Shown here: piece after piece, positions 1 to 8,122 of the stretch
Position numbering within the stretch: the stretch's first letter is position 1
Layout: every line of letters starts with the position of its first letter
Assembly: GCA_023807065.1 (NCBI GenBank)
Contig: JAJJLU010003803.1
Span: 1-30,294 of the forward strand
Reading direction: 5' to 3'
Source: Isotricha intestinalis
Taxonomy: Eukaryota > Ciliophora > Litostomatea > Vestibuliferida > Isotrichidae
Length of the DNA: 30,294 bases
Translations under genes and position numbers: made by a program
The notes under the pieces: generated by a model
Seen by the model: only the letters and a program-made list of their open reading frames with translations
What the model was told of the DNA's origin: nothing
Databases searched by the model: none

Positions 1-563
1 TTATAATGTAACCAAGAAATATAAGGTTTAGACTTAGTAAAATGACTAGGAGGAACATTTTTAACATGAGGAGAATGGCAACTTAACTTAACATTCTTCC
101 CATTAACACTAGTGACAATAGTAGCATGTGCATTTCCACTAATACATCCTCCACTATAAAATACAGCAACATCCCCGATTTTAATATTAGAAGGAGGAGC
201 TTGTCCTTTTCCACAAGTTCTCTTCCACTTGAATTTATTATGAAGACATTGATCAAGTTTCATAGCACCGACTTCTTCTTTTTTACAAGGATATCCTCTG
301 CAATAATCTTTTCCTCCTGTTAGAAGAGGGTGACCACCTGCTATTAATGCCTGAGACACAAAGTTAGCACAATCTCCTCCATGACTACCATATCTACAAT
401 AGTCTCCTCCGAAGTAGGCGTAGGGAGAACAGGTTAAGTGATTCTTTCCACATTTGTGGTTAGGTGCTTTTACGTATTTGTTCACATATTGCATTGCTTT
501 TTGACGGTTGTATGATATTGTTAACGGAAGTAAGATAAATAAGAGGAATAAGTATTTTGTCAT
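1..563 (-). CDS. Secreted cysteine amidase/peptidase, Amidase_6-like (3' end cut by window edge)
   Basis: The start is the ATG at 563; 187 codons are visible and the frame is still open at base 1. Residues 1-18 are a hydrophobic signal peptide (MTKYLFLLFILLPLTISY). The core motif GGDCANFVSQALIAGG at 62-77 carries the likely nucleophile Cys65. A second block, GDVAVFYSG, precedes HATIVTSV with the likely catalytic His146. This Cys-then-His layout matches the 'putative amidase domain' family (Amidase_6, NlpC/P60-like papain fold), known mostly from bacteria and acting on amide or peptide bonds, often in cell walls. Ten cysteines in 187 residues suit a disulfide-bonded secreted enzyme. Base composition is unlike the neighbours: bases 361-420 hold 27 G/C of 60. 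Family call fairly sure; substrate unknown, though bacterial wall peptides are a reasonable guess for a bacterivorous protist. Confidence 0.8.
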   Translation of the reverse strand, partial: MTKYLFLLFILLPLTISYNRQKAMQYVNKYVKAPNHKCGKNHLTCSPYAYFGGDYCRYGSHGGDCANFVSQALIAGGHPLLTGGKDYCRGYPCKKEEVGAMKLDQCLHNKFKWKRTCGKGQAPPSNIKIGDVAVFYSGGCISGNAHATIVTSVNGKNVKLSCHSPHVKNVPPSHFTKSKPYISWLHY

Positions 564-850
564 TTTTTTATTTTATGTTTTTTATTATTTATATAATTTT
601 TTGGGTTGATGAGATTTCTTTATTAATTATTTTAGGATTTTATTTTATTTTCTTTTACAATTGTTAAGTTTTATTTCATTAAATCATATAAATTGATTAG
701 AACTTTAATTATATTTTAAGAAATAAAGAAATTATAAAATAAATGTTTATAATATATATTCTATATAAAAATATATCTTTTATTTTTAATAATATTTTTA
801 ACAATAAATATAATTTATTTATTAACATTAATTTACACTAACTCTTTTAA

Positions 851-3800
851 TTAATTATCATTTTCATCTATTGATTCAATTGAATTTGAAAGATTATTTA
901 GATTATTTTTACTAAAACCAGATTTTATTTCAATTGGTGCAAATTCATTACTTTTTAACTGATTCCCTTCGCTATTAAGTCTAGAAGTATAATTTTTATT
1001 TTGAATCACTAACATATCATTAATATTATTATTTTTATCTAAATTATTATTACTATCAAAATTAGAAATAACTCTTCTTTTTTCATATACTTTTTTATCA
1101 CCAAAACTACTACAAATTAATCTTTTAGTATTACTTTTAATTGCTGTGTCTAAATTATCTGAGGCTTTTGGTGTATTTAAATCTTTATCAAATGAAATTG
1201 TTCCTTTACATTTAGTATTAATGTTATTTTTTTCTTTTTCTTGTTTATCAATTTTCTTTTCATTTGGAATCCCAATTAAATTTTCTCTTTCTAAATAAAA
1301 TATAATCATAATAGTAAGCATTATATTATATAATGAAAGATACCATAGTTGAAAGTATAATTTAATTACCAGAATACAATATAAACTAAAAAGTAAATTA
1401 CCTATTTGAAAAATAATATCAATATTTCTTATAATTTTAAAAGGTGATAATAATATTTTTTCCTTATCTTTTTCTTTATAATCTTTTTTAAATAAAAAGG
1501 ATAAAAGATAAATAAAAAATTTAATCCCTTTATAATCAATTAGAATAATTGGAATTGAAGAAGTTATAAATTGAAATTTTGAAAAATCATTTAAATTAAA
1601 AACATTTTTTACAATATAAAAACAATTTAATAAATTATGAATTACTAATATTATTGAATAACCTACAAAATATACTTTTTCACCTGAAATAAAAGAATAA
1701 AAATAAAGTAAAAGAAGATTTGTTTTAAACATTAAACTTAATATTGCTAAAATAATAGAATTATTGTTTATTTTTTCTTTGAAAGAAAAAATTCCAATAG
1801 AAAAAAAGATTATTGCAATCATAGATAAAATAGGAATAATAAAATAATCATCAGGGAGATAAAAATTTGATTTATAAAATAAATTTCCTCTGAACACTTT
1901 TTTATTAATATAATTTATTTCATTGTTTTCATTTTTATTATAATTATTATCATTATCTTTTTCTTCATTTTTATTATTATCATCACTATTGGTTAAGCCG
2001 ATATAAATACATTTATTTTGCCTACTATCAAATTCAAAACCTTTTTCACATTTAGTAACACATTTTCCATCTTGAATATATTTATTTTTATCAGAACAAA
2101 TTAAACATTCATTTTTATAGTTAATACAACTTTCACAATCTTCATTACATTTTTCACAATAATTATTATTAAATTTATTTGCGAAATATCCTTTTTTACA
2201 TTCTTTAATACATTTCTTATTTTCATTATTAAAATAAGGATAATCTTTTGAACAAGTTAAACATTCATTTTTATCATTACAAGTATTACAACTAATATCA
2301 CATTTAAAATTTATTTTTCCAATTAATTTTTGTCCTTCTTTAATTTTATTATCTTTATTTATTGTAGATAATTTAATAGAAATCAATTGAGACATTTCAT
2401 TTGTGTTTCTTTTTAAAGGAAGATCATTTAACTTAAATGAAATTAAATCATTATTTGAATATGAAGAATAGATATTTTCAATCGATAATTTATTATAATT
2501 TGGTTTACAAATTGAACTTTCAGATATTCCATTTAATATTTCAATTAAACAATTATAATCATTATTTCCATTGTTAAATATTTCTTCATTAAATTCCAAA
2601 AGAAATTTATCTTCATTTTCAATATTAAATTTAGGAGATAAATTGATTAATAAATCAAATAATGAATCATCATTTTTTGTTTCACTTTCAATTTCTAAAT
2701 TATTATATATAGAAGGATTTATCATTATAATAGGAATATCTTCAATATATTCACTTATATCATTATTATCTTTTGTATAAATAATAATTTCTTTAATAAA
2801 TTCATTATTTAAATTAAAAGGATTAATTACTTCATCAAATATAACTTCCACATTATCTCCAATTTCATATTCTTTATTAATTTTACTAATAATTATGTTA
2901 TCAACAAAATTACTTTTCCAAGAAGTTTTTATTGAAACAATTTCATCAATAAATAATTTAGTTGGAGTTGTAAATTCTAAAATATATTTACAAATTAAAC
3001 CAGAATTATATGATAAAGGTTTAATTGAAACATTAGTAATTTTTTCTCTTATTTTATTTTCAATATCAATTGTAACATCATTTAAAATTCTATAAACATT
3101 ATATCTCATTTTGATATTTTTTTTCCAATAATACTCAATCCCATAACCAATAAATTTAATATTTACTTTACTTTTTTTGAAACTTCGAATATTTTTAATT
3201 CCGTTTATTTTAATTTTAAAAGTACTTTCTTCATAAGTAGCAACATCAAAATTAAAATCATATTTGGTAACATTTATAATATTATCTTCAACAATGAATT
3301 CAAAATTATCAACTTCATTTCCATTTTGATCATAAACAATAATACTATCAATATTATTTATTTCAATGTCACATTTACTAAAATCAAATTGTAAAGTTTC
3401 ATTTATTTTTTCGTAATTAAAAAAAATAAATTCAAAAATAATAGAATCTAAATTATCATTAATTCCATTTCCATGTTCATAATCAATTTTCCTAATTTTT
3501 TGAGTGGGATTTAAGGTTGGTTTCATTCTTTGATAATCTAAATTTTCAGAAATAATTTCATTGAAATTATAAATTTGATTTAAACTGAAAATACATTGTT
3601 TACTAAATTCAAAAGTAATCCAACCAGGAATAGTTAAATTATAAATGAAATTACCATCAATAATTTCATCTTTTTCATATAAATTATATATATTAAGAAT
3701 TCCTTTTTCTTCATAAACACATTTATATTTTGGAAAAGAAGAAACACAATTCCAAATAGTTCCAATTTTATAAGTAGAATTAAATGTGATTGAATTTTCA

Positions 3801-5695
3801 TCAAAAGTTATTTTCCAACTTAATTTTTCATTCTCAATTACTTTATCATTATAATATATAAAATTAAAAAAAACTTCTGTATCTTCTCCAGCTCTTAAAT
3901 TTGTTAAATCAAATAAAGGAGTAATTTCTTCGAGGTTTAATTGATATAAATATTTTCCATAATATACTGGAATTATTTCATAATGAGAGTTAATTCCATT
4001 TATGATTTCTACTTTATTATATATTATAAAATTAAATTCTGAAGTTTTTGATGTTACTGGGAAAATAATATTATAAATAATAAATTGATTATCATGTGAC
4101 AATAAATCATATAAAAAAAATTCAGATAAATTAACTTTATTTGGTTCATTTTCATATTTTATTATTTTAGTATCAACACCAATAGGATTAATTATTTTTA
4201 ATTCACTTGAAATAGAAAATTCTTTTGGGAATTCAATGATTAAATTCATATTTTTATTTAAATAACCTTTGGCATTAAAATTTATATATAAAACCCCTAA
4301 AGAACCTAAAATTATTCTTGAACCTGTACTTTTTATTTCAATAATATCTAAATCATTGAGTGTACAATTCATAAAATTATCATATTCTAATAATTCATTT
4401 TTAACATTTTGATTTTCATAATAATCTGTTTTAGTTTTCATTAATATATTATTTTCATCATCTAATAATTCAATCCATATGTTTTTATTTAATTTTGGAA
4501 TTGAAGGAGCAACAAATCCATCAAAAGAAATTGAATAAATAATATTATTTTTATCTGTATTATTTGACCAAAAAGTAATTGAATTAATATCTATTTTATA
4601 ACTAATATTTTCTTCAACAAGTTTATCAAAATTATTATTTAATGAACCAAAATATACTTTTGTATTAAATTCTTCATTATTTCCCCAAAATTTATAAAAA
4701 AATGACCTTTGTTCAAATTTATTATCTGGGTAATAATCTGGAAAATGTAATTTCCATTTAAATCTTTCTACCAAAGATTTATAAGGTGAATTATAAAATA
4801 ATAGAGCAGCTTCTTCAAATGTAAATGTTACTTTGTTTAAAGTTGAAGAACATTTAATTTCTTCAATTGGAGTATATTGAGGCTCTAATATATTATTCAT
4901 TGAAAAATAAATTAACTTTGTGTTTTTAATAAATATTAATCTGTTATCATAAGTATAAATTTCACTTGATCCATCTTTCTTATAATTAATTTTATATTGA
5001 TAATATCCTAATTTAATTTGGTATGGAGTATCAAAAATTTTTACAATTAAATATTTAGGAATAGGAGAATTAGTATTTACAATTGTATTGCATTGATTTA
5101 TGGAAGATAAATCTCCTAAATTAAATTTAAGTGAAAAACCATCGAATTTTGCTTCGAAAGGGTTTTCATTTCCAAATTTAATTTGATTAACTTTTGAATC
5201 AATATTAAAACCATATTCTCTTAAATCTACAATATCATTAGGATTAAAACATTCAAAAACACCTTTAAGTGAATAAACACCATTTTCATTCAGAATATCT
5301 TTTAAGAAATTATAACTATAATCATTCATTATTAAATCATCTTTTCTTCCAAAATTGATAGTAATTTCATCAAATAATTTATCATGATATAAAAATCTAA
5401 AAATCATATATGAAGGAATCTCATTAAAGGATTCTACAATTAAAGGGTATTTCATATAAGTATATTGCATTGGATGAACAGATACATTTAATAAATAATA
5501 TCCCATTTCTTTATAAATTATATCATAATCATAAAAAGTTGGATTTTCATTTTTGGTTAATCTCATTTTTTCTCTTGAATTAATTATATCTTCTGGTTGT
5601 TGAGTAAAGTTATATGGTTGATTTGAATCATATATTTGATTTGATATTTTTATTATTGATATAAGTATTATATGAAAAATTTGTAGTTTTTTCAT
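851..5695 (-). CDS. Large Cys-rich multi-membrane surface protein
   Basis: A 1614-residue protein starting at the ATG at 5695 with an N-terminal hydrophobic signal segment (about residues 5-20). Residues about 25-1125 are a long, Asn-rich, presumably extracellular region of beta-type sequence with no domain I can name. Residues about 1130-1225 hold CxxC-type repeats (for example CNTCNDKNECLTC and CEKCNEDCESC), typical of the growth-factor-receptor/furin-like Cys-rich fold. About six or seven hydrophobic segments lie between roughly 1283 and 1468, followed by a polar, Ser/Asn/Lys-rich tail of about 145 residues, likely cytosolic. This layout (huge ectodomain, Cys-rich stalk, membrane bundle, disordered tail) is common in ciliate surface proteins. 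Ligand and function are unknown. It could be an orphan receptor or an adhesion protein. The stop is TAA. Confidence 0.8.
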   Translation of the reverse strand: MKKLQIFHIILISIIKISNQIYDSNQPYNFTQQPEDIINSREKMRLTKNENPTFYDYDIIYKEMGYYLLNVSVHPMQYTYMKYPLIVESFNEIPSYMIFRFLYHDKLFDEITINFGRKDDLIMNDYSYNFLKDILNENGVYSLKGVFECFNPNDIVDLREYGFNIDSKVNQIKFGNENPFEAKFDGFSLKFNLGDLSSINQCNTIVNTNSPIPKYLIVKIFDTPYQIKLGYYQYKINYKKDGSSEIYTYDNRLIFIKNTKLIYFSMNNILEPQYTPIEEIKCSSTLNKVTFTFEEAALLFYNSPYKSLVERFKWKLHFPDYYPDNKFEQRSFFYKFWGNNEEFNTKVYFGSLNNNFDKLVEENISYKIDINSITFWSNNTDKNNIIYSISFDGFVAPSIPKLNKNIWIELLDDENNILMKTKTDYYENQNVKNELLEYDNFMNCTLNDLDIIEIKSTGSRIILGSLGVLYINFNAKGYLNKNMNLIIEFPKEFSISSELKIINPIGVDTKIIKYENEPNKVNLSEFFLYDLLSHDNQFIIYNIIFPVTSKTSEFNFIIYNKVEIINGINSHYEIIPVYYGKYLYQLNLEEITPLFDLTNLRAGEDTEVFFNFIYYNDKVIENEKLSWKITFDENSITFNSTYKIGTIWNCVSSFPKYKCVYEEKGILNIYNLYEKDEIIDGNFIYNLTIPGWITFEFSKQCIFSLNQIYNFNEIISENLDYQRMKPTLNPTQKIRKIDYEHGNGINDNLDSIIFEFIFFNYEKINETLQFDFSKCDIEINNIDSIIVYDQNGNEVDNFEFIVEDNIINVTKYDFNFDVATYEESTFKIKINGIKNIRSFKKSKVNIKFIGYGIEYYWKKNIKMRYNVYRILNDVTIDIENKIREKITNVSIKPLSYNSGLICKYILEFTTPTKLFIDEIVSIKTSWKSNFVDNIIISKINKEYEIGDNVEVIFDEVINPFNLNNEFIKEIIIYTKDNNDISEYIEDIPIIMINPSIYNNLEIESETKNDDSLFDLLINLSPKFNIENEDKFLLEFNEEIFNNGNNDYNCLIEILNGISESSICKPNYNKLSIENIYSSYSNNDLISFKLNDLPLKRNTNEMSQLISIKLSTINKDNKIKEGQKLIGKINFKCDISCNTCNDKNECLTCSKDYPYFNNENKKCIKECKKGYFANKFNNNYCEKCNEDCESCINYKNECLICSDKNKYIQDGKCVTKCEKGFEFDSRQNKCIYIGLTNSDDNNKNEEKDNDNNYNKNENNEINYINKKVFRGNLFYKSNFYLPDDYFIIPILSMIAIIFFSIGIFSFKEKINNNSIILAILSLMFKTNLLLLYFYSFISGEKVYFVGYSIILVIHNLLNCFYIVKNVFNLNDFSKFQFITSSIPIILIDYKGIKFFIYLLSFLFKKDYKEKDKEKILLSPFKIIRNIDIIFQIGNLLFSLYCILVIKLYFQLWYLSLYNIMLTIMIIFYLERENLIGIPNEKKIDKQEKEKNNINTKCKGTISFDKDLNTPKASDNLDTAIKSNTKRLICSSFGDKKVYEKRRVISNFDSNNNLDKNNNINDMLVIQNKNYTSRLNSEGNQLKSNEFAPIEIKSGFSKNNLNNLSNSIESIDENDN

Positions 5696-5890
5696 ATTAG
5701 AATTTTAGTTTTTTAAGTTTTTTAAGTTGATTAAATATAAATTTATAATCATATATTTTTTAGTCCAGGTGAAATTTGACTTTTTAATTATTTATTTTTC
5801 ATTTGGAAAATAATTAAAATATAAATTAATTATTGAACTTGAAAAAATTATTATTCAAATTCATAATTTTTACTTGAAAAAAATAATTAA
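5696..5890. promoter_or_regulatory. Divergent intergenic region, 195 bp
   Basis: This spacer separates the starts of the minus-strand Cys-rich protein gene and the plus-strand FxPxI protein gene, so it must hold both promoters. It is almost pure A/T with poly-A and poly-T runs. I see no distinct motif beyond the A-rich leader directly before the ATG at 5891. The role follows from gene orientation only. Confidence 0.5.
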
Positions 5891-6976
5891 ATGTCAAAAA
5901 GACAAAGTCATTCAACTTTTACATGTCAAAGTGAAGAAGATTTTCAATCAACATTAAACACATTAAAAGATTTCTTAATTCCTCAAATAAGAGAATCTCA
6001 AGCAAAAAGATTAGTAGATTATTATACAACTCATTTTGAAAATAAAATAAAAAAAAGAGAAAAGAAAATAAATTTTTTTAGAAGTAATAGTATTATAATT
6101 GAAAAACCAACAGATAAATACGAATCTATTTTAGATTATTCTTTTGTAACAGGAAAAATAAAAAAAAATGTTAAATCTAAAAAAGTTTTCGGTCAATCAA
6201 AAAAACAAGTTGAACAATTACAAAAAAAAATAAAAAAAGTATTAAGTCAACCATCATTATTCCCAAGAAAAAGTAAAAAATCAATTATTATTTCAACTGA
6301 AGAAAATATATATGTTAGAGGAAAAGATAAAAAAAATGAATTTAATGAAAAAATGGATAAATTAAGAGAATATAAAGAAAAAAATGAATTAGTAAATTTA
6401 AGAAAAAAACCTGAAATTTCAGAAAATTCAAAAAAAATAATGGAAAATAAAGAGCGATTGCCAATTTATTTAAGATTAGATAAAATTCAAGAAGATCAAA
6501 TAAATCATTTAAATAATTTAAAAATGAAAATTCAAAAAGAAAATAATTTAAAAAATCAAAAAAGTAAAAAAAGAAATAAAACAGATTCAAATTTTAGATT
6601 TAATAAATGGTTTGAAATGAATGAAACTTGGGATAAAATAAGACAAGCAAAATTAAATTTTATTAAAAATGAAATAGAAGATATTAAAAATTATGAAGAA
6701 TTATTAGAAAGAAAAGAAGAAACTTTTCATCCTAAAATAAGTAAAAATTCAGAACAAATATTAAAAGAAAAATATTCTAATAATTTTCAAGAAAGAATTC
6801 AACAATATCATAATAATAAAATTTATTGTGAGAATAAAATTAAAAAAGAAGAAACTCCTTCTTTTAAACCCAAAATAAATAAAAATTATAAAATTAGTGA
6901 TGCTTATTTTGAAAGATATAAAAGTAGAGTTTTATCATTTTCAGATGATATTTTAATGGAAGATAAATTCTTTTAA
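5891..6976 (+). CDS. Lys-rich protein with repeated FxPxI motifs
   Basis: A 361-residue, highly charged protein with long helical Lys/Glu stretches and no signal peptide or membrane segment. Three related motifs are spaced along it: RKKPEISENSKKI near residue 170, ETFHPKISKNSEQIL near 277 and PSFKPKINKNYKI near 325. The shared pattern is (F/K)xPxIxxN(S/Y)xxI. Between them is an aromatic block, FRFNKWFEMNETWDKIR, near 236-252. Repeats of the form FxPxIxxxS recur in many uncharacterised, often cytoskeletal or ciliary, protist proteins; a microtubule or basal-body role is therefore possible but only inferred. The start is preceded by an A-rich leader and the stop is TAA. Its 3' end lies 40 bp from the convergent MED27-like gene. 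Confidence 0.75.
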   Translation: MSKRQSHSTFTCQSEEDFQSTLNTLKDFLIPQIRESQAKRLVDYYTTHFENKIKKREKKINFFRSNSIIIEKPTDKYESILDYSFVTGKIKKNVKSKKVFGQSKKQVEQLQKKIKKVLSQPSLFPRKSKKSIIISTEENIYVRGKDKKNEFNEKMDKLREYKEKNELVNLRKKPEISENSKKIMENKERLPIYLRLDKIQEDQINHLNNLKMKIQKENNLKNQKSKKRNKTDSNFRFNKWFEMNETWDKIRQAKLNFIKNEIEDIKNYEELLERKEETFHPKISKNSEQILKEKYSNNFQERIQQYHNNKIYCENKIKKEETPSFKPKINKNYKISDAYFERYKSRVLSFSDDILMEDKFF

Positions 6977-7016
6977 AACCATATAAAATTTTTTTATAAT
7001 TTATACTCATAATAAT

Positions 7017-8063
7017 TTATTGATTCATAAAGGTTAAATAACAATCTTCATGAAAAAATTCAAATTTTTCATTTGAAAAATTAGAACATGTATTTTCATA
7101 ATGGAAAATTAAAGGAGGATAAAATATGTTTTCAACTGGATTAAATTTAGTAATTTTATTACAAATATTACATTTCTTTTTAAATAAATTTGAATATGCA
7201 CCTAATATATTACAGAAATAATATAATTGAATAAATGGTTCAGCATTTAAAATTATTTCTAGTTTTTCCATTAAAATTCTTTTTAATTTGTTATATATTA
7301 AAAATCTACTATAAGGATTATTGTCTCTATTCATTTTTTGTATTTTTAACAAATTATTATTATAAATTGAAAAACGTTCTTTCGGTCCTCCTAAAGTTAA
7401 TTTAACATTTTGATCCTCAACATAAAGAAGTAAAGTAAATGAATTACTTAATTTAATTGAAACTTTTATAGGAATTTCATCTTGATTTTTTTGTAAAAAT
7501 TTAATTTTTAAATTTTGAAAAGATTCTTTTATTATTGTTTGGCATAGTCTATTTTGATCTCTTTGATCAATATCAATTAAATTATTTTTCATTTTAAACC
7601 TTTCAACAAAGTCATTTTTTTTTGATTGGAAAGTCTCATATATATATTTATAATTATTTTTTAATTTGTTTTTATACATTTCTTTTAAAATATCCAGTAA
7701 AAGAATTGAATTTAAAAAAGGTTTAATTAAATAATCAGTATATATAAAATCAATTAAATCTAAAACTTGAGCTTGTATATTAAAAAAAACAGATAAATCT
7801 TTTGAAGGAAAATTAAAAAGGATTGTTTGATCATAAAATTTTTGAAATTGATAAGTTACTGATTTTATTGATTTAATAGTTTCATATATTTTTTCATAAT
7901 TATTTCTAATTCCTGAAGAATTGCCTAAATAAAAATCTTTGAAGAAACAATAAAAATAATTTCTTAACTTATATGTTTTATTTATAATATATGATATATA
8001 ATTTTGATTTTTTAAAATATGAGAAATTAATATTTCTTGATTCCTTTTTTTCTCATTTTCCAT
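7017..8063 (-). CDS. MED27: Mediator complex subunit 27-like protein
   Basis: A 348-residue protein (human MED27 is 311). The C-terminus has the family's metal-binding-like signature: a CxxC pair at Cys298 and Cys301, a YPP segment at 315-317, then FFHEDC with His338 and Cys341 close to the end. Human MED27 likewise ends with CxxC, a PP segment and FHDTC. The preceding helix-rich block, including NKLKRILMEKLEIILN and a hydrophobic stretch running to LFKKKC, lies where MED27 has the helices before its CxxC. Upstream, a beta segment (VSIKLSNSFTLLLYVE) also matches the family's order. The N-terminal half is weakly conserved. If correct, it is a tail-module subunit of Mediator, linking activators to RNA polymerase II in the nucleus. 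Call rests on motif order rather than on strong identity. Confidence 0.62.
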   Translation of the reverse strand: MENEKKRNQEILISHILKNQNYISYIINKTYKLRNYFYCFFKDFYLGNSSGIRNNYEKIYETIKSIKSVTYQFQKFYDQTILFNFPSKDLSVFFNIQAQVLDLIDFIYTDYLIKPFLNSILLLDILKEMYKNKLKNNYKYIYETFQSKKNDFVERFKMKNNLIDIDQRDQNRLCQTIIKESFQNLKIKFLQKNQDEIPIKVSIKLSNSFTLLLYVEDQNVKLTLGGPKERFSIYNNNLLKIQKMNRDNNPYSRFLIYNKLKRILMEKLEIILNAEPFIQLYYFCNILGAYSNLFKKKCNICNKITKFNPVENIFYPPLIFHYENTCSNFSNEKFEFFHEDCYLTFMNQ

Positions 8064-8122
8064 AATATTTACTTATTTATTTAAATTTAAATATTTTGAT
8101 AAATTTTAGTAGAAATTTAATA

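Noticed and set aside
126..323. Plus-strand open frame of 65 codons
   Set aside because: It is antisense to the amidase gene, which has a signal peptide and family motifs.
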